From Isoetes taiwanensis (taxonomy: Eukaryota; Streptophyta; Lycopodiopsida; Isoetales; Isoetaceae): 64,000 nt of DNA. The stretch is taken from the NCBI GenBank assembly GCA_021234155.1, contig JAJEKV010000186.1, positions 389,359-453,358 of the forward strand, read 5' to 3'. Below, one piece after another: positions 43,477-54,945 of the stretch; the stretch's first letter is position 1; each line of letters starts with the position of its first letter. A program made the translations under genes and the position numbers. The notes under the pieces are model-generated. The model made no database searches, was not told the origin of the DNA, and saw nothing but the letters and a program-made list of their open reading frames with translations.

Positions 43477-45107
43477 TGTGACGCTCCCTGCTAAACATAC
43501 GGCGCCTAGCCGTACACTCGGCAGGAAATCCCCCATCCGGCTCAACAACCGCACGGGCCCTTCGTCTACCCCGCACTCTGAGGTGACCCTTAGTGCGGGG
43601 AGGGAACACGAAGGTGTCTTGCGCGCCCTTCCCCTATGGGCTCCTATAACAGCGGAAGCGATAACACGTCAGAACTAGCATCAAATATACAAATACTACC
43701 TCGAAGGGTAGCGCATCACACATCTATCAATGCAAAGATGATAATCACGAACCATAAAACATGAGAGCTCCTACCCCGGCTCAGACTCATAAGGAGGATG
43801 ACTGACGGGCTAGGCCTCAAGATAGAGCAGACCGAGTCATGGCAATGGCGAGGGCTGGCATAGAACAATGGCTAGGGTTGACCACTCCATCCGCCCCTCC
43901 TGTGCATACTTTGCAGATGGGCTAAATCAGGCTCGGCGGGACTCTAGCCTTCCGGATCACGCAATCCCATGGCATCACCCATCGGGACTACTCAGTTGCA
44001 TCTCCCGGTCCGATGAGGCGGGAAGGGTTGCATCTCCCCTTCCGGGATCTAGAGGTGTTGTGGGCGGCTAGAGAATCGTGGCGACACCGCGATTACTGCC
44101 CGTGAACCCCCAAAGCGAGAGCCAAAGGCGACACTTGCAGCTCTCGAGAGGAGAGGCGACACCATTGCCCGGGGAGGTGTCGGACCCATGCTCGGCCCAC
44201 GCGAAGTGACCGACCATAAGCCTAGCCCACTATGGGATCCCCAAGCCCCCACTCGGCGGGGATCCTCCCTCCACTTTCCCTCTAGCCCGTTGTATGGTGC
44301 TGAGTGGTATCATAGCCTCAATAGCACTGGTGGGCTCCTATGCCTGAGCCGCATCTAATAGGAACTAAGGGATCTACTCTAGGAGCATACTACATATGGC
44401 TCTAGGTCTCTACCCCCTTCCCAATACAAGAGGAGCAAACATGATCAACCATCATCACATAATCATCACATCATGAGAATAATCATAAGAAGAACATCTT
44501 AACCTAATCATACAAATCTAACTAATAGTTAGGGTTCATTGATTAGGGTTCAAGATGTTGAATACGAGTTCTAGGATGGCTCTACTCTAGATACAAGATA
44601 CTAGCATATACGGAATGCTAATTCGGATAAGCTATCACAACTACTATCCTACATACCTGCTCTGAAGCTCTCCCTCCAGATCAGGTGTGCCTCCATGGTC
44701 TTGACTCACGTGATGCTTTGCTCTTGCTCCAAACGAGTCTACCCTTTGGACTCTTTGCAGTCTATGCTCTGACAAGCGGCGTTCAAAGCGGGGTTTCGAA
44801 CGAGTAGGTGAGTCTCTGGGTGTTAGGGCTGGAAAGAGGCCTAGGGTTAGGGTTTAGGCCTATATAAGTTAGGTCCACCTAGGATGCCACGTGGCACCAA
44901 TTGGGTGAGTCCTGTGTGGCGGGTGCCCAATAGGTTAAGGCCACGTGGATAATGGTCTAAACCTATGGGTGGCTAAGTTATGAGAATAACTTGGCCATGC
45001 CCCCTAGTGCCACAACCTATGGTATACAAGGCTATGAAGCTAGACTTGTATAGTGACGGATCCAGGAATATACGTATTTATGGCGTATATTCCCCTGGAC
45101 CGTCACA
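43477..45107 (-). repeat. 3' LTR of gypsy copy 2
   Basis: 1631 bp with TGTGACG/CGTCACA ends, 14 bp shorter than the 5' LTR. Differences from the other two LTRs are mostly small clustered indels, e.g. 44735-44790. The TATA, G-box and telobox of copy 1 are retained in inverse order (44865-44950). Confidence 0.95.
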
Positions 45108-45973
45108 TTCTCCCCCCCTTAGGACAATGCTGTCCTCAGCATTGCGCTAAGGTGACGAACCTACCTTATGCCTGCAAAACAACATAAGACAACTTTTAGT
45201 TTACTTTAGCAATCAAGTTTTATTAATTTAAAGGTCAAAATTTAGGCTATATTTGTACTTATACAAAATTATATAGCCTTAACACAGTTATTTGTTATAA
45301 TAATTCAAAATACTATTATAAGAGTTATTAGGGTTCATAATCTAAATTATGGCTCCCCCTATCTTCTAAATGCTTGGCGGCTCCTCGATGAGGTCCTCCT
45401 TCTACTTGCCTGCAAAGGAGCACATTACGTTAGTTTAGTTAATAATTTGTGGTTTTAGGGGACCACCCCCCTTACCTCCTTGAGCCGAACTACTGGCTCA
45501 AGGTTGTCCTACTACCTTGCCCAAGATCATGGCCCTTTCGGATTTGAGCTTAGGGATCATTTAAGATGCTCCCATCATTGCCCATGATCGAGTGCTACCT
45601 TGTACCACGATCCCCGGATCGAGTACACCCGATTGCCTCATGCCCCAGGGTTTCAGCTAGGGAGCGTCTCACGATCCCATCATCGCGCATGATCACTTTA
45701 CCCTTCACCATGACCCTCCTACGGTCGGCCAATGTGCGTACCCGCGCATCGTGGCATAGAGATCATCCGTCGATGTCCCATCATCGCCCACCATGCCTCT
45801 TTCCTCACTCACATGACCCTAATGGTCATGCGCACCTCTTGGTGCGTGTGGCCTAGAGAATGCCCTAAAGGCGTATCCCATCATCGCCCACACGATCCAA
45901 GGTTCTGGCACATGCACCCTACTAACTAGAATGCATGCGCCAGGCTTAAGGCTAACTAACAACATACTAGCTA
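45108..45973 (-). other. Polypurine tract and 3' non-coding region of gypsy copy 2
   Basis: The polypurine tract (aagggggggagaa read on minus) is at 45108-45120. The same hairpin and AT-rich stretch as copy 1 follow. The four TCCCATCAT..C cores of the ~100 bp tandem units lie at about 45570, 45674, 45775 and 45876. Confidence 0.8.
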
Positions 45974-48900
45974 ACCACGGCAAAGTCGGGTCGACCAAGT
46001 CGGAGGCGACTTCGCCCATCAAACTCCTTCATAAATTACGGGTATTGCTTCTCCAAATCTTGCTTCAATACCCATGTCGCATCTTCCACGGGTAAGTGCT
46101 TCCACTTAACCAAATATTGGAGGCGAGACCTCCTAGTCTTCTTGAATGACTTATCAAGAAGTAACTCAGGCACTATTTCTACTTGCTCCTCCGTCATTTC
46201 CAACAAGGTTGGAGTATCCAAAACCTCCTCAGGGTTAGGATTGTGCCTTTTTAATAAACTTACGTGGAAGACTTTGTGAACCTTGAGATGGGCTGGAAGA
46301 TCCAACTTGTAGGCTTGAGAGCCCACTCTTTCCAAAATCTTGAACGGACCAGCCCACCTAGGGGCAAGCTTCTTACAACTCCCAATCCGCAGCTTGGCTT
46401 GCTTCACCTTGATCTTCAACCAAACGCTATCGCCTACCTTGAACTCCCTTACGGTCCTCGGTGCTTGTCGGCTACACTCTTACTTGCGACTTCTTGCTGC
46501 CAATAAATAACCCCTTACTTCTTCCACTAGGCTGCTGCATATCCCCTAACATCTGGCTGGGATACTTCTACCTTGGACACGAGGATTGTGCCAAGTATCC
46601 GGGGAGTTAAGCAGCAGGTACCGTAATTTACCATGAAAGGAGACATCGAGAAGACTCCCGCTAATTGTGGCGAATTCCACCAAGTGGATGTACTCATCCC
46701 ACTTGGACTGCTTATTCCACACATAACCCGAAGCATGTCTTCAATGATCCGATTCGTCCTTTCCGGTCGCCGGCCATCTGTTTGGGGATGATATGCCGTG
46801 CTCATGGAGAGCTTAAATGCGAATGGTCTTTGAAGAGATCACGCCAAAAGGCACTCATAAACTTAGAATCTCTATCGGATATTATCTCGAGGCATGCCAT
46901 GGAGTCTAAAAATCTCCCTTACAAATAACCCAGCGATTATCTAATGCGGTGTCAAGTAGTCTTGCAAGGCACAAAATGTGCCATCTTAGATAACTTGTCT
47001 CGACAACCATCAATGCATCATTGCCTCGAAGAGTTCTAGGGAGACCCGTGATGAAATCCATGCTTATGACCTCCCACTTTGCATTTGGCACCCCAATGGC
47101 TCTAAAGCACACGGAATCCGAAGTTGTTCGCCTTTGTCTCTGTGACATAAGCGGCAATCTCGAATATATGCAGCTATCGCCTCTTCATACGGCGGAAGTA
47201 GCTACTTGAATCTTGAAATAGGTCTTCATGAAGCCCGGCATGCCACGCTATTGGGCTGTTATGTGTGTCATGAAGAATTAACTTCCTTACCCCTGAAGAT
47301 TCGGGCACACACAACTTATGCTTGTGATACAACAGGTTGCCTTCCTTCTTATAATGCTTGAAGGCTTCCCGCTCCTTATCTGTTCTGGCTTCCTTGGAAA
47401 GACTTTCCCATACCTCCTTGAAGTCCACACTCCTCAATCTTCTTGCCAAACTCACTCGAAAGAGTGGAAATCGCATTACAATGCGTCCTTGTCTGAAATG
47501 GTCTCCTAGAGAGGGCATCTGCCCAGGCTTATATACAATGTCAAAATCATACTCCTCAAGGAATTCCATCCACCTCCTTTGCCTTAAGTTGAGGAGTGGC
47601 TGGGTGAAGAGATACTGAAGGCTCTGGTGATCAGTATCCAACTGAAACTTCCTTCCCAGCAAATAATGCCTCCATATCCTTAATGCCCTGACAATGGCTA
47701 GCAACTCCTGATCATGGGTTGGGTAGCGTTGCTCGGCGTCGTTCATCTTCTTCGAGTCGTAGGCGACTACCCTTCCTTCTTGCATCAAGACTGCTCCCGT
47801 TGCTATTTTGCTTGCATCCGTTGCTACCAACTTATCTTTACCGGATCCGGAGAACAAGCAAGCGATCTTTGTTGTTAAGGCCTCCTTAAGCTCGAAGGAA
47901 GCTTGGACTTTCTCTAACCAATGGCTAGTCCAATCCTTAATCTTCTTGGCCTTAGTGAGGTCCAGACAAAGGGGCGCCCACTTAGCAAAGTCCTTCACGA
48001 ACTTCTGTAATATCCCGCCAACCCAGAAAGCTTCTTACTTACGCTACATTCCTTGGAGCTGGCCAATCAACTATTGCCTCAATCTTAGATGGATCTGTGG
48101 AGATTCCCTCGGATGTTACTCACGTGCCCCAAATACTCCCTTTCGGCTGTTGCAAAGTGGCACTTAGAGAGCTTCCCATACAACCGATGGCGTCTCAACT
48201 TTTCCAACACTTTCCCGAGATCGCGACAATGCTCTTCAAGGGACTTCTTTGTAGACTAGAATGTCGTCGAAGAAGACAATGACAAACTCATCCAAGAAGT
48301 CTCACGAAGATGTCGTTCATAAAGGCGCATAAATGTTGCAGGGCGTTTGACAATCAAAGGGCATTATTGTAAACTCAAAATGACCATACCGCGTTAAAGC
48401 GGTCTTGTGGATATCCTCTTCTTTTATCCTTATCGATGGTATCACGATCTCAAATCAATTTTAGAGAATACCTTTGCTCCTTGTAACCGATCCATTAGGT
48501 CATCGCCCTTGGCAATGCATATTTGTTCTTTATCGTTTGCTTATTAAGGCGGCGATAGTCTATGCACATTCTTAGGCTCCGTCTTTCTTCTTTACGAAGA
48601 GTATAGGTGCTCCAAAAAGGAGACACACTTGCCCTTATGAATCAAGCTCGAGCAATTCACGAAGCTGCTTCTTAAGCTCAATCAATTGCAGGGTGCTCAT
48701 TCTATATGGTGCCTTCTTGGTAGGCGGCGTGCGGAGCCAATGTGATCTCACATTCCACACCCCTATAAGGTGGCGGTGCTTTGGATTTCATCAGGAAATA
48801 CATCCTTGAACTCACGAAATAAGCCTTGCTATGCTTGGGCAGCTGATTTCCCTTTGGGTCACTTCCATCTTGCTTGCTTGGCTCAACTGATTCCATCCTC

Positions 48901-49515
48901 AGGATGTAGTCCACCTTATTCCTTTCTATGCTCTTCCTTAGCTGCTTCAAAGAAATACTTTGCATGGGAGAACCTAGCTTCTTACCTTTGACTATCAACT
49001 TGCTGCCGTCCGTCGGTGCGTCATGGTGACCGTTCGGTCACAATCAATTCTTTGCTTTTTTTTGGCTTCAAGAATTCCATTCCCACAATAAAATCATACC
49101 TTCCGATATCCATGACTTCCGCTCCCCCGGCCCACTTAGCCCCACTAAGGTCTATATCAAAGATGATCCTCCTCCCCTTAGTGTCGAATGGCGCCGTTTG
49201 CCATAGCTCTTGGCCTTGGCGTAGACTTCAATACCTTGTTCTTCATTAAGGCAGCCAATCTAGGAGATGCAAAATTGTGAGAGCTACCTGTATCTATGAG
49301 GACTACATATGGCTTATTATTTATGATCCCATCAGCCGCGATGGCGGTCGGGACTGACTCTCAATATCATCGACTCAATGTTTGCACATATGTGGCACTC
49401 ACCATCTATGAAGTCATGGGCCTCCCTGCTTTGGTCGCCGTCTTCATCCGCTTACGTTGGGGAATCCCAATCCATAAGCTCGCCAAGGCTATCGACCGCA
49501 TGACTGAATGGACAA
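45974..49515 (-). pseudogene. pol: Gypsy pol, copy 2 (protease, RT, RNase H, integrase, chromodomain-like)
   Basis: Same domain order as copy 1 in many shifted frames. The protease region is at about 49290-48960. Reverse transcriptase lies around 48720-48000, its FFDD block near 48270 being frameshifted. The longest clean piece is 47998-47174, covering the end of RT through RNase H ([12 protein letters not shown]) into the integrase zinc domain; it keeps the LLAIVRALRIWRHYLLG stretch that copy 1 lost. Integrase follows at 47157-46527, then the chromodomain-like end at 46419-46036 ([15 protein letters not shown]). Not translatable as one protein as sequenced. Confidence 0.9.
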
Positions 49516-50650
49516 TCATGTGTTGATTGCCCTGGCCGGAAGCACTGAAGCATAACTTTTCTCAATGCATTCTGTCTCTTTTCCTTCGGGGCGGTGTCTG
49601 GGAGGCGGCTTGAGAGCACGCCCCTTGATGCATGCGTAACTTACGGTCCCCAAAAGCTTTGTTCTGACCCTTACCTTGCTGCTGACTCCCCGATGGTGTA
49701 GCTGCTGATTGCTTACCTTGGTATTGTCCACGATCTTGCCACTGAACTCTTACCCCTAAAGGTTGGTTGCTTCTCTGCTTTGGAGTTCTTTGGTGCCTCT
49801 TCCAAACTTATAGCTTTATCTTCGCCTCTGCAATCTGACCTTGGGTTGATTGCTCTAACAAGCCTCTTGATATTCTTTGTTCAACCCCTCAATATAGGTG
49901 TCCCTTTGCTTTTGCCTTTTCGATACTCAGGGACATGAAGTCTAAGTCTCATGAATTCTTCGGTATACTTAGCCAGCGATAAGCTACCACGATTCAACCT
50001 GTAAAAGCTTTGGATCACGTCTACTAGTATGGGACCTTGGCACATAGTGCTTACGGAAAGCCTTGCTAAAAGTCTTAAATCTGCAATTGTTCCTCTTCAG
50101 CTTGTTAGACTTAGCATATCCCTTCCACCAGATCCTTGCCGGTCCAATAAGGTTAGCTGTAGCAACTTTCCCTATATCCTTGTCTTTCATACCGTAAGAG
50201 TTACCAAATTCTTCCATTTCATCAAGCCATCGTCGACTTCCATCCACGATCTGTCTTTCCCAAAGCGGCCCGACTTCCTTGTCTTCCACACATTGCTCAT
50301 AGCACTATCCACCTTTTTCTGGTAATCATCTGTTTTTCTTGCCCTTTTCCTTGCCTTAGGTGTGCCAGACTCACTGTCGGAACTAGAGCTGTCCTCACTG
50401 GAAGAACTATCTGATGTGCTGGAGCTAGATGATGATGGACTCCTGGTTCTCCTTCTTCGTCTCTTGTCCCTGACGTTGCCGTGGTTGCCCTCCCCTTCCT
50501 CGCCGAGGGAACCGTCACCCACGGAGGACAAGGTGGAGGTGGAGGACCATCTTCTGATGCATTCATGAGAGGTGTCGCCCGAGTTGATGAGGTGTTGCAT
50601 CACGGTTCCTCATCGCACCAACCTTGCATTGACGCCTCACGGTGACATAT
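49516..50650 (-). pseudogene. gag: Gypsy gag, copy 2
   Basis: 50603-50187 carries the Ser/Asp-rich tract (SDSSSSEDSSSSDSESGTP) and the WLDEMEEFGNSYGMKDKDIG core. 50289-49984 continues with IGPARIWWKGYAKSNKLK, FRKHYVPRSHTSRRD; here the capsid core is in better frame than in copy 1. The zinc knuckle near 49520-49560 is frameshifted. Confidence 0.82.
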
Positions 50651-50975
50651 CTGCTCAAAATCTTCTTGTTCTCACGCCAAACAAGTTCCTTGGAACCCAA
50701 TTCGTGGTGGTGCTGGTCACGAGATCCCGCACTTGAGTTCCTTCAGCGCAAAGGGTCGATCATCAATACATAATGTTAAGTTTAGACAATAGTCATTTTT
50801 GCTTACAATTAAATTGTTGTTAGGTACCAAAAGAAATCATATGAAAACTTCATTTACAAGTCAAAATCATAGTAATACATTAATTAGTATATAGGAATAC
50901 ATTTAATGGACTTCATGATAATACTTAAAAGGAGTTACAATGTACTTTAATTAAGTTAGCAAAGCAATTCTTCCA

Positions 50976-52487
50976 TCAATGATGTCGCTTGAAGAAGTTC
51001 TTGATTTTCTTGAATCGTGAGCCCTTGGTCATATTCTGTAGGATTCTGGCCGCCGATCCTCCCTCCAATGCTCTTGCCACTTGTGGTGCCGGGAGTTCTG
51101 GTGCAGTTGCCGCCACTACTGACAAGTGTGCATCTCTGAGGTGGCCCCTTGCGAAGTCGAGGGCGTGAAGGGCTACTGATCTTTTGAAGAGTATCACATG
51201 GTCCATCCCAAAATCTATCCTGGCATGATGTCCAAACCCTGAGAGTGCTATGAGGGGCCCGGAGTTCTTCACCCCTTGGGCTGAATTCCTTGTGGAAGAC
51301 TATCATCTGACCTTGACTAAGAGCTAGGAAGATAGTACACGAGTGATTTGCCCCTGTCTTTGCCCCGTGCCTCCCGTACCCTTCCTCTGGGCGCCTGCGC
51401 CCGAACACATCTAATGCGATCGGATCTTCGTGATCCCTCCACATAATCGTTGCGTTCTCCAAGTTGATCTTTGCTAGATGATTAGCGATACTCTGGGCGC
51501 GACCGGTAAATTTGGAGCTTGGGCATCTTCGGTTTGTACAACTGCTTTGGATTTCTGAAATTCTTCTTACGGGATGATGGGTTCCTGGCTTGCTGAAACA
51601 TGTACCTAATCTGTTGATATGCCCGGATGTCGACATGGTTTCCCCGCATAGGAGTGTAATTTCGGCTACCTTAGTGGAATCTCTTGGTAGGAGTAGTCGA
51701 TGAAGTCAACGCCCGCTCTTGTGCTATTAGGCTTAGAAGCTGCGTCGATCCACGAGGGCCCTCCTCTTGACAATAGGGAAGGTTGAGGATGTGATTGGCG
51801 AATATGTACTCCCTCGCCGTCGATAATCAGCGGGGTAAGGGCCGTAATACCCACTTGGTGGCTCAAAGTCTCGCCTTAGAACTTCTGTTGTCGAGCTATC
51901 GCCTCTCCATCCTTCTTGCCTCCCTCATCTCCCAACTTGGGTTCTCTTCCTCCTCCTCTTCGTAGTCATGTTCGATCTGCAACATAGGTGTTTCCGATGT
52001 GGAGCCGTAGTGTTCGTATGCTGAGGTCTCGATCTCGTGGATGTTTATCTGTGCTGCCCGAGTGTCGAGAGGTGCCAAATCAAAGGGTTGAATTGACGGC
52101 TCCCTGGTTGGTTAAGCGCCCTATCTTTGCATGAACAATGCTAAGGCTGCTTGGCACGAGAGATACCTATGCCTATGATGCTTACGGGTCATGTAGTGCG
52201 GCATGTTTACGGTTCTATCCCACGACTTGTTCTTGCCCTGGATCCCCACCTATGGCTTGAGCAAGAGAATCTAGAGAAACCCATTTCCCTCCCTAGGTGG
52301 CAAGCTAACTTCCGAGGGGCAGAATTTTGCGATCATATTGACACATGATGTCGGTGTAATAGGGGGTTACGGTCAAGGTGGCATGAAGATCAAAGAGATG
52401 ATCGAAGACATGAAAGGCTTGCTCGGCAGAGGAGTTCACGGATATGATTAGAGTCATTGTACCATCTAACAAAGCTTGATAAGCCAT
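50976..52487 (-). pseudogene. ORF-B, extra open region before gag (copy 2)
   Basis: Starts MAYQALLDGTMTLIISVNS at 52487 and stays open for 60 codons. After frame changes the downstream half is open at 51636-50956 (INLENATIMWRDHEDPIALD; SQGQMIVFHKEFSPRGEE) and at 51272-50976, which ends SRFKKIKNFFKRHH. Family unknown. TATA box at 52595-52604. See copy 1 entry; conservation of both ends of the region in two copies is the main support. Confidence 0.5.
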
Positions 52488-52594
52488 TGAGCGTAGAGAT
52501 GGCTATGAAAAATGGTCTGAAATTGAGCAAAGGGCTAGAAAATCGCCACAGGAGCTAAGAGCAGTTCTGATAGGGAGAAAATGACAAATGAGGG

Positions 52595-52604
52595 CCCTTT
52601 TATA
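52595..52604 (-). promoter_or_regulatory. Internal TATA box before ORF-B (copy 2)
   Basis: TATAAAAGGG on the minus strand, 108 bp before the ATG at 52487; conserved with 266-274 in copy 1. Confidence 0.5.
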
Positions 52605-52861
52605 GACTAGGGGTGCCTCGGGTTCCGTGCACAAAGGTTCTTGATGGGGAAGACTCCAAATCTATGGCCCTGGGTGTCCAAATGAACTACCATGAAGTGC
52701 AATTCTAGGCAAAGCAAAGCAAGAAACACTACATGAGAGTTTGTTGGGTCAAAATTGGTCAATCTAGGCAAGATTGGGCGAAATCGGGTGGCGTCGCGAG
52801 AATTGGCTCTGCGTCGAGGACGCAGGGTGGTTTTTCGCGACACGACCCGGTTTCGGGTCAA

Positions 52862-53268
52862 TTAACTTTCTACGAGGGGTTTTAGGAAAATTAAACATCC
52901 TAACATGACTTTCCAGCATGATTCTACCCTAACTAGCAACTTTTCTTACTTAAATTGGACATTTATCAGCATCAAAATGCCAAAATCGGGTGGCGTGGTC
53001 ATGAGAAGTAGCCCTCGGCCGATGAGACCCAATTTTCGCGACAGCGACCGGTTTAAGCCAATTTTTTTTTTTTTTTTTGGACTAATTAAGCTAGGGTTTC
53101 TAACTAATTAATTTTTTTCCTTCAACAATGCAATTTTAATGGTCAAAATTAAAGTGAAATTTGAGCTATTTAGACATAATTTCATACAAGAATTAAGGTC
53201 AATTTACAACAAAATTTTATATTTATAAGAGACTTAATAATTACATTACTTTGAACAAAAATGCATCC
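52862..53268. other. Spacer between ORF-A and ORF-B
   Basis: Non-coding. Contains a second, degenerate version (52981-53060) of the aaatcgggtggcgt..tcgcgac segment found at 52783-52862, and a T run at 53065-53080. The part next to ORF-A (53130-53268) is AT-rich, as expected of a 3' untranslated region. Confidence 0.45.
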
Positions 53269-54370
53269 TCAAGGGTATTTCTTGCGGATGCGGCGTAAGT
53301 GTATATCCTTGGGCATCAAGGTCACCCTCTTGGCGTGGATCGCAGCGAGAGGGTTCCCTTCCTCAAACAAGCTGGGTGAGCTTCGGCCTCGGCTACTTGC
53401 AACACCAGGAGTTGTGGCGGCGTCACTCTGTAGTGGGTGGCCGAACTCCGCCATCACCTCCTCGCATGAGCGCTCAAAGGTGCCTTCCTAATCGGGGAGA
53501 TTAGTGCCTTTGTTGAAAGTGTCTAATCTCGGGAAGACGAGATGCGGGGAATTAGGTCCATGGTGGACCTTCTTCGGCTTCTCCGGTGGTGGCGGAGGCG
53601 GCTTGGGCTGGTTCTTCGCTGGACGCCCCCCCTCCACGTACCGGTCGACATTCTGCCGGCAATACCAGTCATTATACCTCGTCCCGCAGGCGGAGGTATA
53701 CGAATGCGCCTTGAGGCGTCGAAGAAGAGACGATCCTCCTTCAGGGCGAAGGATCGCTCGCCCGCCTTCTGCTTCTTGACCACCTTAGGTGGCTTAGGCC
53801 ACTTTGGATAAGGTGGTCTGGCGTCGGGGTTTGAAGGTTCCCCGGCGCGCTCGTCCTCCTCGTCTTCCTCCTCTTCAACCTCCTCTTCCACCTCCTCTTC
53901 CACTTCCTCATTGCGGTTCCTCGATAGCGGCCGGTCCGTGAGGCCCGTCGTTTCTTCTCTTCGTTCTCTGCTCCTGCCGCCTCAGCTCCTCCTCCCGCTC
54001 CCTCTTCCTCCTCGCGGCCCTCTCCTCCGGCCACTCAGTGACCTTCTCCTTGCCTTTTTCTTTGGCCAGAAGGCCAAAGCCGTCCCTAGCTGCTGGACTG
54101 CTCTTCCTCTGCTCTTCCGCCGATTAATGCGTGTCCCGAAATGGCGAGTCTCGCCGGTTCTTTCGCGTTCTGCCGGCCCGAAGGGCTCACCGGCATCGTG
54201 ATATGTCACTGTCGGCTAGCTGCTGGCTGCTTGGGGGAAGCTCCTCTTCCCCCCTTCTTAGGTGAGGAGGTGCTCGGGGATCTTCTTCACGTGTCGCCCC
54301 GGTTGCTAAGTCGCCATCGAGAGTGTCGGCTCGCCACGGCTTCCTGGTCATGCTGCTTGGTTCTTGCCAT
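53269..54370 (-). pseudogene. ORF-A: retrotransposon protein with H3 N-terminus and histone H3-like C-terminal domain
   Basis: The ATG at 54370 begins MARTKQ, identical to the first six residues of histone H3. A basic Ser/Pro-rich tail (RRSPSTSSPKKGG) follows. Then comes a long charged segment (about 54070-53830: EERAARRKREREEELRRQEQ, then a Glu-rich run), a segment with RYNDWYCRQNVDRYVEGGRP (about 53680-53620), and a proline run. The end resembles the H3 core: KPKKVHHGP (H3 has KPHRYRPG), NLP then IRKAPFER (H3 LLIRKLPFQR) near 53492, EEVMAEFG, LQSDA, LFEEGN, AAIHAKRVTLMPKDIHL and RRIRKK, stop at 53269-53271. The conserved helix 3/C-terminus is nearly intact; helix 2 is poorly conserved. Frame changes occur at about 54290, 54120, 53700 and 53495. 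It lies on the element's coding strand between primer-binding site and ORF-B. Confidence 0.7.
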
Positions 54371-54458
54371 ACTTAACGGTTTAGAAAACGGGTGGGGATA
54401 GGCTGATCAAGAGAAAGAAGGTGGAGGAAAGTTTGGAGGAAAAATGAGGTGTCAGGGA

Positions 54459-54467
54459 TATTTAAAA
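54459..54467 (-). promoter_or_regulatory. TATA-like box before ORF-A
   Basis: On the minus strand CCCTTTTAAATATCCC, a TTTAAATA-type TATA box about 90 bp before the ATG at 54370. With the ORF-B TATA box it suggests internal transcription units in the element. Confidence 0.4.
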
Positions 54468-54932
54468 GGGAGGGTCCCTGGGAATATTCTCCTACCATAA
54501 TTACCCCTATTTATTAGCCCCCCTTATTAATTACACCCTATTTAATAGTTATTTAATTATTAAAATATATATTAAACCTATATTAGTTGATATTATACTT
54601 ATATTTTCAAATTTTCTAATGGTTTGAAGTGCAATTTATGAATTTGCGCCATTTTTCACCTGGGTCTCCGATTGGTATGATTCTTCGACCCCTTTTTAGG
54701 TGAAATTTGATGCAGATGCATAATTTTCACTCCAAATTTACTAGAAGATGAGTTTGACTCACTCAACCCTTTGTCTAACACTTAACCTAAATCCTGACCC
54801 ACTACCTAGGAGAAAAATTTTTCCCCCATTTTCGCGGTTCAATGGTGGAAACGTTCATTTCACACCTCTATAGGCCTGTTAGACTACTTCATGGTTATGG
54901 TCAGTGCTAGTTCTTGGTCAACCAAGAACATC
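54468..54932. other. Leader between primer-binding site and ORF-A TATA box
   Basis: AT-rich, no gene seen. It contains the sequence immediately 3' of the primer-binding site, where packaging signals would be expected. Confidence 0.4.
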
Positions 54933-54944
54933 GCTCTGATACCA
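54933..54944 (-). promoter_or_regulatory. Primer-binding site of gypsy copy 2
   Basis: TGGTATCAGAGC on the minus strand, one base from the LTR end, complementary to initiator-Met tRNA; the same priming class as the copia element. Confidence 0.92.
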
Positions 54945-54945
54945 T

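Noticed and set aside
53269-54370. MARTKQ as chance similarity to histone H3
   Set aside because: Rejected as an explanation because H3 C-terminal blocks follow on the same strand about 1 kb downstream; six residues alone would not have been enough.
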